In this document: positions 23,002-35,479 of the stretch, one piece after another
Position numbering within the stretch: position 1 is the stretch's first letter
Layout of the letters: each line of letters starts with the position of its first letter
NCBI GenBank assembly: GCA_029216955.1
Contig: JANAVB010005598.1
Coordinates: 677,036-741,035 of the forward strand
Source of the DNA: Iris pallida
Taxonomy: Eukaryota; Streptophyta; Magnoliopsida; Asparagales; Iridaceae
Direction of reading: 5' to 3'
Length of the DNA stretch: 64,000 nucleotides
Made by a program: the position numbers and the translations under genes
Notes under the pieces: model-generated
What the model saw: only the letters and a program-made list of their open reading frames with translations
Told to the model about the DNA's origin: nothing
The model's database searches: none

Positions 23002-25017
23002 ATTTATATACATATATGTATATATGTATATATTTTCATGTGTATATATATTATTATATATATATATTAATATATATGTATACAATTTTGTATATGTATA
23101 TATACTTTACAATTAAGTATTTTCTTATATATATATATGTACTTTTAACATAGGTATGTATGTATGTATTCATTTTGTATAATTTTACCTTATTATAATA
23201 TTAATATTTAATTTGCACTTTTTACCAATTTTTATTTTTGTATATTTAAATTATTGCAACCATTTGGTGTCCAAGCCTAGCATAGATTTTTGGGCCCAAA
23301 TGTATTTTCACACATTCAAGACCTGTACAAGTCATATTGGACTTGATTCATGGCCTTGGGTCCTGTATTTGAACTTTGGTTCAAATTATGTACATGGACA
23401 AAATACGCAGATAATTAATTATTTAATTTCAATTGTGTGCAATGCTGTTTTTGATTTTCTAAAAATACTTAAAGTACTATTAAAATTCTGGAAAAATAGT
23501 ATTTAGATACTATGTTAATTTAGCTAATTTATTATAATTTTTATAGTATTTAATTTACTATTTTTCCACTAGTTTGGCATATGAAACCAAAACTCATTTT
23601 CTGTATACTTAGGAAAACTGATTTTTATAAAATACTTGTACTGGTTAATAAATTCTAGAAAAATTATAATAAATTTATATAATTAGCAAAGATCATTTTG
23701 GTACTTTATTTTATGTAAAAATAAGGTTTTTGTCTATCTCAAAAATTGTTAAAACACAGTGGTCATTTTATTTATTTATTGATTAATTACAACTTATAAC
23801 TTTTTGTGTTACTTTTAGTTTTAGCCGTGTTGAACCTCACCCCTCACTAGTGTAAAGATCCTAGAAAGTTAGTTAAAGTAGTGTGTCACCCCACATTGGT
23901 CTCCTATGCCAAAGTCATTATTTTGGCTAGGTGCCCAGTCACAAGTCGTGTTTCACAAATTAGTGTCTTAGCGTTTTAGCTTAGTGTAAAAACTAAGTTA
24001 TTGCATTTATTTCTACAGTGACGAATTACCGGACATCCATAGCACTTTTATCGCAGCTTGTTTTGCTTTGCTTTGCTAGAGGCAAGTAATTTCTACAAAC
24101 TTTACATACTGTTACATAAATGAACTGCTAATCCAACCATGTTAAATGCTGATCCTTTGGGTAGCAAGTTAAAATATCACATGTTGTACTTTCCATTACT
24201 ACCATGCTTAGAACAGTCTTTATGTATCTCTCACATGATTAGAATATGGGTTATGGAAAAACTGTTAGTAGCGACGTGATCATGTCCCCTTACTTGTACG
24301 TACGTACCGAGCAAGGTTGACATTTTATATGTATACCTTGTCGTAGGCGCACCAGCTGTATTTGTACGTATGTACATCTATCGCTTGTTTTACTTGTATG
24401 AAAGTGCATTTTATATACTTGTACCACAGTATATTTTACACCTATTGACGATCACGTACCTGCTACAGTTTTAAACATTACATATACATCTGTCTCTATG
24501 ACATATGTGTCCTTGCCATGATAGATTGTGTGATGCCATATTTCCAGTTATTTTCTCTTATGTTCATGTTTCATAGGCTAGTTTGCTAGATTCAGTACTT
24601 GCTCCCGTCCTGACAGGATAACGTTGTAGGTGTCCTTACTAGGGAGGAGTTACTCTACGAAACATATTATGGAGTTACTGCCGAGGACCCGGCTTTGCTT
24701 TACGAGGATGTTCCTGCAGGGAACCTCGCCTAGTTGTCTTTTGTATTTAGACTTTTGAGAGTAGTCATGTATTTAGACTACGTAATTTTGTAACTGGACA
24801 TGTATCCAGTTTTACATTTCAGACTTGTACTTTGGACATTTTACTATATGAGACGACTTTTGTGTTTGGAGCATTTATGACTTATATTCACTTATAGAAC
24901 TGTTAGCACATTTTAGCCTTATCTTGTTGTCTTTAGAACAGCTTACTACGTTTTATATCAAACGTAGGCTGGGCATGACTCGGCCTGGCCCAACAATTTG
25001 GGTAGCGGGTCGTGACA
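21623..25017 (+). mobile_element. 3' LTR of Ty3 element X
   Basis: It starts TGTAAGTCCCTG directly after the tract CAAGGAGGGAAGACT and ends CGTGACA at 25017, 3395 bp. Its right half matches 1854-2695 plus 15511-16602. It contains a GC-rich block (about 22000-22560), C homopolymers near 22012 and 22669, and TA tracts at about 22776-22848 and 22940-22997. It is the uninterrupted copy that shows where Z and Y entered the other LTR. Confidence 0.88.
22105..22113 (+). promoter_or_regulatory. Candidate TATA box of the X LTR
   Basis: CTATAAAAC is followed by a C/T-rich leader and a GC-rich transcribed-looking stretch, about 480 bp into the LTR. Position and context fit an LTR core promoter, but it is a single short match. 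Confidence 0.45.
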
Positions 25018-25664
25018 CAGGGGAATTCAAATAAATGGGACACAAGTGGCGGACGGGTAGTAGGCTCAATGTGGGCTATGTCCATAATTGGGGCTGACAG
25101 GTTTTGGTCGACAGGGGAACCACAAATCAAGTTGGAAGATGAATGTGACACCGTGGGGTAAAATAAAATTGGGTCACGTGTCAGAAAAGTTGTGCGAAGC
25201 AAATGGAGCACTAGATGGCATGTCGGAGTGGGACACGAAGGTCATGGATGACGAGCGTCTCGAGTAGATCAAGCATGGGAAGTTGGTTTCAAGAAACTGA
25301 CTGGTCTTGCGCTCCCAAATTAAAAGTCACGGTAACGTGCTAATAATGATCAAGGAAAAGAGTGGGAAAATAATTAATGATCAAATGGTCTAAATCGACC
25401 CGAAGTTCAGCGAAGCAAAAAGAGCACAAGGGAACAAGTTTGAGTGGGACACTATATACCATCATAAAGGTAATCATGTCCACTCCAAAACTCGTGGAGA
25501 AGATTTCTAGAGTTGAATATCCCTGATACTCCAAATATCAAAGGCACGAAAAAGTACACTTAAGGAAAAATAACAGAATAATTTATTTATCGAAACCAAT
25601 TAATCAGAAAATAAAATAAAATAAATAAATAAAAAAAGTCAACCCGAAATTCAGGGTGCTCACA
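25018..25664 (-). mobile_element. LTR fragment of an older Ty3 element (W) interrupted by X
   Basis: The minus strand starts TGTGAGCACCCTGAATTTC at 25664. It is preceded by AAATTTTTATAAGGTGGGTA, a polypurine tract like those of X and Y (all share TTTCGAGGACGAAATTTTT-type sequence). The remainder of the LTR would lie beyond the left copy of X, outside the window. ORFs at 24933-25211 and 25340-25534 show no domain. Confidence 0.6.
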
Positions 25665-28200
25665 TCCTACCCACCTTATAAAAATTTCGTCCTCGAAATT
25701 AAAATGTCCATACTCCCTCTAGGTCAAACCCCCACAATTAAATCCTAGAACTTAAACAAATCATACCATCAAAAGGACGACGTACAGGGTCATGGCATAC
25801 GGTGGTAGTGAAGGTCTCATCTAGGTATACTAGTCATGCTAACCGAAACGGTCGTAGGGTATCAAAACACACAAGCAGTCTAGGGTGTTAAACCGGAAAG
25901 ACACTAAATACAAATCATCAGAACTGTAAGACAGCCTACCATCCTATGTAAAAACTGGTACTCATCAAAAAAAATAATAAGGAAAGGTAATTACTAATCA
26001 TCTAAAGGGGTACTATCCCAAGAAAATCAAAATCACAAGTTTAATTAACGAAAGTCAATTACATTGAAATCCAATCACAATATATAATATAGAGAGCGTT
26101 AGAGAGGAAAAAGCTAGCATTATGTGTATGTGGACATGTTCATATGGTTAGATAGTAGACGTGTGTGTACGTGAATATACATGAAAGTGTATATAAGAAA
26201 TTGGGTTTCAAAACAACGGCTATCAAGTTATACTAATTATGGCATATTGGTTAATCAATCTACAATACGCAACTTATTTACTCATAACATGCATGGCTAA
26301 CCATATACATATATATATTTATAAAGAGGTAGAGATTTAGTTATGTATCTATATATATTATAGCATGTATGCCTAAGCTCTATATATATCTATCTAGATA
26401 TATAATCATACATAGAGAGGAAGGGTTAGGTTACATGACAGCGTGTAATAAGTTAGGGTGTGTGTGTCCTTGTACAGGGTTATAGCTTAGTATTGAAAGG
26501 TTAAATCCAGTTTTAGATCAGCATTTACATACAAAATCTGAAATGAGCTAACATTTAAACCAATGCAATATTAACATAATGCAATTTCAAAATTTATGAG
26601 TTTGAAACATCACAACTAACCTCACTGCTCCCAATACATCCTAACATGATAGAAATGAAACCCTAACATACTATCAATACATTTATCTACGCATACAGTT
26701 CAATATTACATGTTAAATCTGAAATTGAACTAAACATTGGAAATTAATGTAAAAATATTAACATGTAACTAGTTTTCAGGATTTTGGAGAAATTTGCACA
26801 TCAAAACCAACTCAATGTTTATCACAACCTATCATGTAAGAATATAAAACCTAACATTATATCCCTACAACAACAATGTACACAGCTCTAAATATTACAT
26901 TTAAAACAATAATTTGAACTAACATTTAAAATCCTGTATTAAGGGTTAATATGTACACAGTCTTAGATTTGACAATTTTAACACAACTTAGCCAATTTCT
27001 TTAAAAATTTAACCCTGTATATAACATATATGTGCAGTGATATAAACAAAACTATTATCATGAAATTTATATTTGAATTACGAATTTAAACTGGAAAAGC
27101 AGAAAACCAAAAATATTGGGGTTTTGAAAATTTAAACATTAACGACATATTAATATGTATTTAACTAGGTGGGAAATCAAGTGTAGCATGCATACGTGTC
27201 AGGCAAGGTGTCCACTATATATAGTTATATATATTCTCATGTCCCAATATAAAAATCAAATTCTACATCAAGACCAACATTTAGATTCCTACCAAGATTG
27301 CAAAGTAGGTGATTAGTGAAATCAAGACAGTTTTATTATCATTATTACCAGAATAATAGCAAGAAGAAATAACGATAAAATCTGTTTTGCTTATCTGTTT
27401 AAAGAAGAACCATTTTGAAACCCAGAGCTAAATTATGTAGTCCAAGATAAGGTCTAGCAAAGTCATCAATTTATTGTATTATATAGAATCTCATAGCAAG
27501 AAGTTACACAAGCTACTCCTAAGTAAACATTGAGAAGCAACAAAACAAAACAACAATAATTCTTTTTTTTTTTGAATGACTGAAACAAAAGTAGCAAAAT
27601 ATGTTCAAAAATATTAAAGGTACAATCTGATAATTATATGCGTCTATCCAAAATCATGGTGCTCTAAATCCTCGTCATACTAGTAAGCAAGGCTACGATA
27701 ATCACAGAGTCCTCGACTTAGGCACATACCTCTAGAATCATGGTATTTAACATTTTCGCGATGCCGCTAGCTTGGCTGCAAAAACTTTAAATTCTCACAC
27801 CCGAGAAATATATCCAAAGTCAGACTATATGTCCTCACCATGCTGGCTAATGTGACTATAGAAGACTAGATTCCAAAACTCAGATGACCTAGCCCATATA
27901 ATTTTATCGTGACAAAAATTAAATTAAATCAACAATGAATACCCAAAAATCAAATCAAATTTATCAACGAACATCAAAATTCAAAAATGAACAAAATCCA
28001 TCAAAATACAAACTCAGATGCAACAGCTATCATCAAAATTCAAAATTTAACAATCATCCATCAAAATTAAATTCAACAACAGAAAGTAAAGATAAATCAA
28101 ATTAAGGGAAAAAGAGTTTTCAAATCGAAGTTAAAATAAGATTCTCAAGGGTCGTCCCAGGAATCTCTCAAGGGATCCTAACTGTGATTGAGTACCTTCA
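25665..28200 (-). mobile_element. Non-coding remainder of element W
   Basis: After the polypurine tract there is about 2.5 kb of AT-rich DNA with no recognisable gag or pol in any frame. Near 28178-28195 the sequence CTAACTGTGATTGAGTACC resembles the leader of Y (CTACTGTGATTGAGCACTC, about 3036-3054 and 11797-11815). So this may be a deleted or non-autonomous internal region ending at a 5' leader. Otherwise I see nothing in it. Confidence 0.4.
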
Positions 28201-28276
28201 AAATATAAGTCGATGACAGCTAGGAATACGAGGTCCACAACGAAGCTCAACCACCCTCATCCGAACCCCTCGTCCA

Positions 28277-28744
28277 ATGCTTAACATCATCTCCTAGAAT
28301 GTGAGGGGGATCGGCAACAAACCGACGATGAACAGATTGCTCAGCCTCAAGAAGACGCATCGCATTGATCTATTAATCATCATCGAACCTAAAATCCCTC
28401 AAAGTAGAATAAAAACTATTAAACTCAAGTTAGGCTTCTCACAGGCCATCGCTGGTGGCAATGACATCTGGCTCTTTCTTGCTCAAGAATTCAAATTCGG
28501 CATCATTCACGACTCTCCCCAAGCTCTCACCTGCTGGGTCGAACACCCGGCCCTCAAGTCTCGCTCCGTCCTCTCCGCTGTTCATGGCAGTTATGGCATC
28601 CCTGAGCGCAGATTGCTCTGGGCTGACCTGCCGAGGGTTCATTCCCAGGGTATCCCGTGGCTTTGCATTGGAGACTTCAACACGGTATCATGCAGAGAGG
28701 AGAAGTCTGGTGGTCGCCCTCCTCCCAAACCAGGCGATGGATGA
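28277..28744 (+). pseudogene. LINE ORF2, N-terminal endonuclease
   Basis: The ATG at 28277 starts MLNIIS, a TAG where Trp is expected, then NVRGIGNKPTMNRLLSL. This is the opening of the apurinic-type endonuclease of plant L1 LINEs. The catalytic-site segment PWLCIGDFNTV is present near 28660-28690. The endonuclease would nick the genomic target for target-primed reverse transcription. The frame is lost near 28725 after CREEKSGGRPP and continues in the frame used by 28731-29897. Confidence 0.85.
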
Positions 28745-31177
28745 TTTCAACAATTTTACCTTCCTCGGACACCTCACCCCTATACCCTTCCTCGGTAGTG
28801 CTTTCACCTGGTGCAACATGCAGGAAGGACATCGACGACAATACTCCAGACTAGATCGAGCATTGATCAACGATGGCTGGACCGACATAGGCTTAATCAC
28901 TAATCTCTCTCATCTAAACTCCACTGAATCTGACCACTCCCCTCTCCTCGTCCAGATCAACAACAACCACACCAGCAACAAGAAAGCTTTCCGCTTCCTA
29001 GACTTTTGGCGACACCACCCCCAATTCCAAAACATCGTGGCTTCTGCTTGGAACTCCGTCTCGGTCCTTGACCCGATGGCTTGTATGGCGGCGAAGCTCA
29101 AAGCCACTCGTAAGGCCCTTTCGTCCTGGAGCTTAGAGGCCTACGGCAATATTTTCCAGGCTATTAGGGAGGCAGAGGACGACGTCACTCACGCGGAGTC
29201 CGTTTTTGCCATTAACAGATCCCCAGAAGCCCACGCCTCCCTCAACCTTGCCAAAGCCCTCCTCAAATCCAGACTGAGAGTGGAGAACAAATTCTGGAAG
29301 CAAAAAGCAAGATCAACCTGGGACACCGACGGAGACCGGAATACCAGGTACTTCCATGCGTGCGTCAAAGGACGCAGGAACAAATTAAAATTATACCGAA
29401 TCCTCGACGACAACGGCAACCTAGTTGAAGACCAGGCAGGAATCCAGGCCGCGGTGACGAACTTCTACTCCAAGCTCTTCACCAAAGAGCGGGTCGTTCA
29501 CGACGAGATGCTTTTGTCGGTAATCCCTTCCCTCATTAGTGATAACGACAACGAGACCCTGCTAACCACCACTTCGATGGAGGAAGTCAAAGCTGTGGTC
29601 TGGTCCATTAATGAGCACAGTGCCCCAGGGCCGGACGGTTTTAACAGAGTATTCTTCAGAACATGCTGGAACATCATCAAAACTGATTTAGTCGAAGCCA
29701 CAACTGCTTTCCTTCAAGGGGCCAGATATCCCAAGTCAATTTCATGCGCCAACATAATCCTTATCCCCAAGAAAGAAGACCCGAAAAACTTCAAAGACTT
29801 TCGTCCGATCAGTCTCTGTACCTTCACCAACAAAATTATATCCAAGATAGTCGCCTCTCGGATGTCTGATCTCCTCCCCAAGATCATCTCCGAATAGCAA
29901 AGCGGGTTCGTCAAAGGCCGCCATATAACAGACGACATCCTCCTTGCGCAAGAGATGATCACGTGCATGAAGTTCCCGTCGAGGGGGGGAACGTGGCCAT
30001 CAAACTTGACATGGAAAAAGCTTACGACCGCCTTGACTGGCAATTCATGATTTAGGTTTTCAGGGCCTTTGGCTTTGCCGAAACATGGATCGACATTGTC
30101 TTCAGATCCATCAACAATGCGTGGTTCTCCACCGTCATCAATGGTCAGGCTACAGGATTCTTCCGTTCTACCCGCAGGGTTAGACAGGGGGACCTGCTCT
30201 CTTCCACCATTTTTATCATAGCAGTCGAAGCCCTCAGTAGAAGCCTTAATAATATGCCCAGAATGTCGGGTTTCAATCACTTCCACACCACCACCGGCTG
30301 TCCACTTATCACACACCTGGCCTACGCCGACGATATCCTCATCTTCTCCTCCGGAGACAGCGGTTCGATGGAAGTAATTTTGAGAACGATCTCCAGATAC
30401 ACCTCCTGCTCCGGTCAGCGCGTCAACAGCAACAAGAGCGTCATCTACACTCATCACAAAGCAGACAGAACCCGCGCTACTCTGCTCGCCAACATGACCT
30501 CCTTCAGCACGTCATACCCCCCCTTCCTTTACCTCGGATGCCCTCTAGTGTATGGTAAGGCTAACTCAGGTATATTCGAGCCCCTTGTTGACAAGATCCG
30601 CAAACTCATCGCAGGATGGCATAACGCTACCTTATCCCCAGGGGGCAAAATGATTCTCATCAAACACGTCCTTTCATCCATCTCGATGTACATCCTGGCC
30701 GTTTGCTCCCCACCCTTGAAGGTACTCTACTCTCTCGAATCCCTATTCGCCAGGTTTTTCTGGGGCCATAGCGACGGCAAGGACAAACACCACTGGGCCG
30801 GATGGGAGTCGATGGCCAAACCTACTGATGAAGGAGATCTGGGCTTCTGCAGACTTGCCCACATCGTGGACGCCTGCTCTATTAAGCTATGGTGGAAGTT
30901 GCGCACCGAGACCTCCTTATGGACGAGATTCATGAGAGCAAGGTACTCCAGATTCTCCCATCTGTCGGAAGCATGCACTAACAACAGATCCTCATCTTCG
31001 TGGCGTCGCATCGCACGGGGTCGCAGCATCGCCGAACCACTCATTCGTCTTCAGTTGGGAGACGGCCGCTCCCCGGCCTGTCTGGAACGGTGGTTAGGAA
31101 CAGATATCATACATCCCAACACCCTTACTCCGCAGGGCTGCGAAATTAGAGATCTTTGGGAGGACGGCTCCGGATGA
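28731..31177 (+). pseudogene. LINE ORF2, end of endonuclease and reverse transcriptase
   Basis: The first frame (to 29897) holds the endonuclease C-terminus (GSAFTWCN, SRLDRALIN, STESDHSPLL), the linker and the reverse-transcriptase start (HSAPGPDGFNRVFF, LIPKKEDPKNFKDFRPISLC). A TAG at 29895-29897 falls just before QSGFVKGRHITDD. Near 29980 a frameshift moves to the frame with IKLDMEKAYDRLDW, RQGDLLS and the catalytic HLAYADDILIFSSG. A Gln-to-stop lies near 30052. Plant L1-clade motif order is complete, but the protein cannot be made. Confidence 0.87.
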
Positions 31178-31940
31178 AATTGGAGGAAGTCAGAGATTGG
31201 CTGGGCCAGCCGGCAGCCAGCCGCCTTCTTGCGGCTAATCTGCAGATTTCAGAAACACGCGACACCTAAAAATGGTCTCCCAACCCGGGTGGGACATTCA
31301 CCTTGGCCTCCGCCAGACTCGTTGTCAGAGACAGAGGAGTGCCGAACATCGTTTATGTCAAATTTTGGCAAGCATGCCTTCCTATCAAATGGTCTATCCT
31401 CATTTGGCGTGCTATTCGCCGGAAGATCCCGACGAATGACATTATCGGAACTATGGGATTCAGCCTCGCTTCCAAATGTCACTGCTGTGAGGAACACAAG
31501 TCGGAATCAGCAGAACACATTCTTCTTTCGGGAGATCTGGCGGCAGGCATATGGTCCAAGCTCCACAACAGTCTTAACATTGCTCAATCGACTGGGGGCT
31601 TCTACGATCTTCTGGCCTTCTGGAGCCGATCCCACGGGCATCAGATCGTAGCAGCCGCCGGTATTTGAGTTCTTTGGAAGAACAGGAACAAATTCAGATA
31701 CGAAGGACGCCAAATCCACCATACACAGTTGTACAAAGAGGTCATCAGACAATGCTACAAAGTCCGGAGGCGCTGCTCTCACGTCTCCAACTCGTTCTGG
31801 GAAGCCCTGGCTTAGGCCGCCTCCCCCCTTCTTTTTGGCGTGCGCGTATCGCACTTGTCTTTTTCTGTCCTTTCAGTGCGTTTAACGCCCTTACTTGTAT
31901 AGGCTACGGCATTTTACGCCTATTTCTTCAATAAAAGTTG
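31178..31940 (+). pseudogene. LINE ORF2 C-terminal zinc-binding domain and 3' end
   Basis: After the stop at 31175-31177 the frame shifts near 31280 to FTLASARLVVRDRGVP...FWQACLPIKWSILIWRA. The segment CHCCEEHKSESAEHILL matches the reverse-transcriptase zinc-binding domain (zf-RVT) of plant LINEs. A stop at about 31666 interrupts the last 50 residues. AATAAA occurs at 31930-31935, and the element seems to end at the (TA)n tract from about 31953. I could not define target duplications. Confidence 0.8.
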
Positions 31941-31950
31941 GGGTTTCTTT

Positions 31951-32067
<117 letters not shown>

Positions 32068-32273
32068 TAGAAACGGACATGGAACCACAATGAAATAAAA
32101 TTATTTTCAAATTAGAAGAAACGACAACATGCACACGATCACATTATATCTACGCAAATAAAATTCATAAGTCATAAATACAACGATATTTACGTGAAAA
32201 TTCTAACAAAAAAAAATTACGATCACATTGACTTTTTAGTTGGCAATTATTGACACGAATTATATTCAACACC

Positions 32274-32292
32274 TCTCTCTCTCACTCACTCA

Positions 32293-32356
<64 letters not shown>
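32274..32356. repeat. (CT)n microsatellite
   Basis: A run of CT dinucleotides, preceded by CTCACTCACTCAC. The DNA from here to 32595 has no recognisable gene. Confidence 0.95.
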
Positions 32357-32358
<2 letters not shown>

Positions 32359-32577
32359 ACCCTACACAGAACGAAAGCTCAAATTGATAGTTCTGGTGTT
32401 GACAAAAAATAAGCTCAACTCGTGGTCTAAAGAGATTTTCCGTAGAAATTGCATATAGCGTGTATAATACACTTACTTGACTCAAGCTAAATCTCCACCA
32501 GCTAGTTCGCCGCTCTTGAGGCAACAAAGGTTCACACTTGAGCACAGTTTGAAAGAGGATGGAATGGCCTGAATATT

Positions 32578-35130
32578 ATGTCCTCTTCCATAATTAGCTC
32601 TGTTGAACTACACAGATCACTCAACAATGGCACAACAATTAATACTGAAACCATGTACTTCTCGAGGTATGTATGGGTTTATTTTATGAAAAATAAATCA
32701 GAAACTCTTTCAAAGTTCAAAGAGTTCAAAAAGACAACAGAAGCGGAGATTGGTAGAAGCATACGATGTCTACGCACTGACAATGGGGGCGAATACACCT
32801 CACATGAGTTTTCAGATTTCCTTCAGGAGTCCAGAATAAATCACCAATTCACTTGTGCTAATACTCCACAACAGAATGGTGTCTCCGAAAGGAAGAACAG
32901 ACACCTGGCAGAAGTGTGTCGAAGTATGCTTCATTCGAAGAATGTTCCTGGACGATTTTGGGCAGAAGCAATGAAGACTGCAGCCTTTGTGATTAATAGG
33001 CTTCCTCAACAAAGGTTATCTTTTCTCTCTCCATTTGAAAAAATATGGAATATGAAACCCACTGTTAGTCATTTTCGAGTATTTGGATGTGTATGCTATG
33101 TATTTGTTCCTGATCACTTACGTAGCAAAATGGAGAAAAAGGCTGTTAGGTGTATCTTTGTGGGATATGACAATCAAAGAAAAGGATGGCGTTGCTGTGA
33201 TCCAACGACTGGGAAATGTCATACATCTCGAAATGTGGTGTTCGATGAAGCTTCCTCATGGTGGGCCTCTAACAAAGAAGCACTACCAGATTCAAATATT
33301 TTTAAGGAGGAATTAGAAAATTGTCAAATACAATTTGGCAATGAAATTGAAACTGCAAATGATGAAGAAGGCGTCGAAGAAAATACAACTCAAAATCCTT
33401 GGCAAACAGGTGCTGCAAATAATGAAGAAGGCGTCGAAGAAAATACAACTCAAAATCCTTGGCAAACAGGTGTCTACCAAAGGCCTAGGGAAGAAGGCGA
33501 ACCAAGCGAAGCGGAAACTCCACTCAGAAGGTCAATAAGAACCAAAAAGCCAAATCCCAAGTATGCCAATGCCGCAATTGTGCAAGAAGCAGAGGCAAAG
33601 GAACCAGAGATATTTGAGGAAGCAAATCAGAATATGGAGTGGAAGAAAGCAATGGAAGAAGAAATTATTGCATTGGAACGAAATCAGACTTGGGAACTCG
33701 TGCCAAAGCCAAAGGATGTGAAGCCCATCTCCTGCAAATGGGTATACAAATTAAAGCACCGCACAGATGGATCAATAGAGAGACATAAAGCTCGTCTCGT
33801 AGCCCGAGGGTTCTCTCAGCAGTATGGACTAGACTATGATGAAACGTTTAGTCCAGTTGCAAAGCTTACAACTGTACGAGTTCTGCTAGCGCTTGCTGCA
33901 AGCAAAAGTTGGAACTTGTGGCAGATGGACGTAAAGAATGCATTTCTACACGAAGAGCTGGATCGAGAGATCTACATGAACCAACCAATGGGTTTTCAGA
34001 GTCAAGATCATCCTGAGTATGTATACAAGCTTCGGAAGGCACTCTATGGGCTAAAACAAGCACCAAGAGCATGGTATGGTAAGATTGCTGAATTTCTCAC
34101 TCATAGTGGCTATTCAATAACATCTGCAGATTCTAGCTTGTTCATCAAAGCTAAAGGAGGAAAACTAGCTGTTGTGCTAGTATACGTGGATGATTTAATC
34201 ATCACAGGTGATTGTGAAGAAGAAATTCTCCAAACCAAGGAGAATTTGTCTGTTCGATTTCAGATGAAAGAGCTAGGACATCTCAAGTACTTCCTTGGTC
34301 TAGAGGTCGACCGTACTCAAGAAGGATTATTTCTCCACCAACAAAAATACTCTAAAGATCTGGTGAAAAAGTTTGGTATGCTTAAAAGCAAGCCAATCTC
34401 AACGCCAATGGAGCCGCACGCCAAAATGTGTGCTCATGAAGGGCAAGATTTGGAAGATGCAACGATGTATCGACAATTGGTAGGAAGTCTAATCTACTTG
34501 ACTTTAACAAGGCCAGATATTTCTTTTGCAGTTGGTGTCATGAGTCGTTACATGCAAACTCCAAAGAAATTTCATTTGGAAGCAATTCGGCGAATCCTGC
34601 GATATGTGAACAACACACTTGACTATGGTATTATGTTCAAGAAAGGTGGAGATTGCAAAATAAATGGTTACTGTGATGCTGACTATGCAGGAGACCATGA
34701 TACCCGACGCTCAACTACTGGATATGTTTTTATGCTTGGGTCCGGAGCAGTTTCTTGGTGTAGCAAGAGACAACCAACTGTATCTTTGTCAACTACCGAA
34801 GCAGAATACCGGGCAGCAGCAACGGCAGCCCAAGAAGTCACTTGGATCATGCAATTACTAAAGGAGTTGCATCAGCCAACAGAGTATAGTGTTCCTCTGT
34901 ATTGTGACAACTTGTCGGCAATACAGTTAGCAGAAAATCCAGTCTTTCATGCAAGGACAAAGCACGTGGAGGTGCATTACCACTTTATTAGAGAGAAGGT
35001 CTTGCAAGAAGTAATCAAGTTGGAGCATGTCGGAACAGAAAATCAAGTTGCAGATTTACTTACAAAAGGCTTGAGTGGTAATAAGATTGAGAACTTCTGC
35101 CACATGCTAGGCATGGTAAAAAAGAGTTGA
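32578..35130 (+). CDS. Copia pol, long intact frame: partial integrase, reverse transcriptase, RNase H
   Basis: The frame is open for 850 codons without a break. The first 25 residues read flank and inverted LTR, and element protein starts at [13 protein letters not shown] (ATG 32653). Integrase retains [11 protein letters not shown] (second Asp) and [10 protein letters not shown] (Glu) but lacks the first catalytic Asp and the zinc-binding part. Reverse transcriptase follows with [26 protein letters not shown] and catalytic [13 protein letters not shown]. RNase H ends it ([35 protein letters not shown]). Lack of stops suggests a young insertion. Translation in vivo is unproven because promoter, gag and start context are gone. 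Confidence 0.88.
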   Translation: MSSSIISSVELHRSLNNGTTINTETMYFSRYVWVYFMKNKSETLSKFKEFKKTTEAEIGRSIRCLRTDNGGEYTSHEFSDFLQESRINHQFTCANTPQQNGVSERKNRHLAEVCRSMLHSKNVPGRFWAEAMKTAAFVINRLPQQRLSFLSPFEKIWNMKPTVSHFRVFGCVCYVFVPDHLRSKMEKKAVRCIFVGYDNQRKGWRCCDPTTGKCHTSRNVVFDEASSWWASNKEALPDSNIFKEELENCQIQFGNEIETANDEEGVEENTTQNPWQTGAANNEEGVEENTTQNPWQTGVYQRPREEGEPSEAETPLRRSIRTKKPNPKYANAAIVQEAEAKEPEIFEEANQNMEWKKAMEEEIIALERNQTWELVPKPKDVKPISCKWVYKLKHRTDGSIERHKARLVARGFSQQYGLDYDETFSPVAKLTTVRVLLALAASKSWNLWQMDVKNAFLHEELDREIYMNQPMGFQSQDHPEYVYKLRKALYGLKQAPRAWYGKIAEFLTHSGYSITSADSSLFIKAKGGKLAVVLVYVDDLIITGDCEEEILQTKENLSVRFQMKELGHLKYFLGLEVDRTQEGLFLHQQKYSKDLVKKFGMLKSKPISTPMEPHAKMCAHEGQDLEDATMYRQLVGSLIYLTLTRPDISFAVGVMSRYMQTPKKFHLEAIRRILRYVNNTLDYGIMFKKGGDCKINGYCDADYAGDHDTRRSTTGYVFMLGSGAVSWCSKRQPTVSLSTTEAEYRAAATAAQEVTWIMQLLKELHQPTEYSVPLYCDNLSAIQLAENPVFHARTKHVEVHYHFIREKVLQEVIKLEHVGTENQVADLLTKGLSGNKIENFCHMLGMVKKS
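32601..32651 (-). repeat. Inverted terminal copy of the copia LTR 3' end (51 bp)
   Basis: It begins TGTTGAACTACACAGATCAC and is identical base for base to the reverse complement of 35375-35425. The next base after each differs, so the inverted match ends sharply at 32651. Both ends of the element therefore present the same terminal bases to integrase. Confidence 0.95.
33352..33471 (+). repeat. 60-bp tandem duplication inside copia pol
   Basis: Two 60-bp units differing at three or fewer bases encode [19 protein letters not shown] and [19 protein letters not shown] back to back. They lie in the acidic linker between integrase and reverse transcriptase, in frame. Confidence 0.9.
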
Positions 35131-35138
35131 AGCTGGTA

Positions 35139-35425
35139 TTGAGAGGGAATGTTGAACAAGTCAAGACCAGCTATTATCCAGTCACTTTCCTTTTACCTAT
35201 TCTATTGTCTATTATTCAGTCATTTCCTTTTACCTATTCTATTGTGTTTTGTCCTATTCTTTAGGAATTATGAAACAACAGCCTGATATCAGGAGTACAT
35301 TGTAGTGTTCTGCCTATATAAGGCTTCCAACTTAGCTGAATAAAATAACAATCATAAAGCAATCTATCCTCTTTGTTTCAGTATTAATTGTTGTGCCATT
35401 GTTGAGTGATCTGTGTAGTTCAACA
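35139..35425 (+). mobile_element. Copia polypurine tract and 3' LTR
   Basis: The purine-rich tract TTGAGAGGGAA (35139-35149) precedes an LTR of 276 bp starting TGTTGAACAAG and ending GTTCAACA. The LTR contains TATATAAGGC (near 35315) as a likely TATA box and AATAAA (35339-35344). Confidence 0.85.
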
Positions 35426-35479
35426 AGCTCTCCCTCAGGTGTCAGAAAACTTTTATGTTCTAATTGTACTTTAAGGTTA

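Larger units (their letters stand above)
32596..35430 (+). mobile_element. Ty1/copia element with an inverted LTR piece as its left end
   Basis: A perfect 5-bp direct repeat AGCTC (32596-32600 and 35426-35430) bounds the element. The right end is a full 276-bp LTR (35150-35425: TGTTGAACAAG to GTTCAACA). The left end (32601-32651) is not an LTR start. It is 51 bases exactly equal to the reverse complement of the last 51 bases of that LTR (35375-35425), joined directly to mid-integrase. The left LTR, primer site, gag, protease and integrase N-terminus are absent. The identity, the inverted orientation and the target repeat are all directly visible. Confidence 0.9.

Noticed and set aside
25020..28200. 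Possible host gene in the 3-kb gap
   Set aside because: No frame beyond about 90 residues, no splice-compatible coding series, and edges that fit a deleted Ty3 element.
28439..30457. Minus-strand ORFs opposite the LINE, up to 247 residues
   Set aside because: They lie antisense to recognisable endonuclease and reverse-transcriptase motifs and show no domain.
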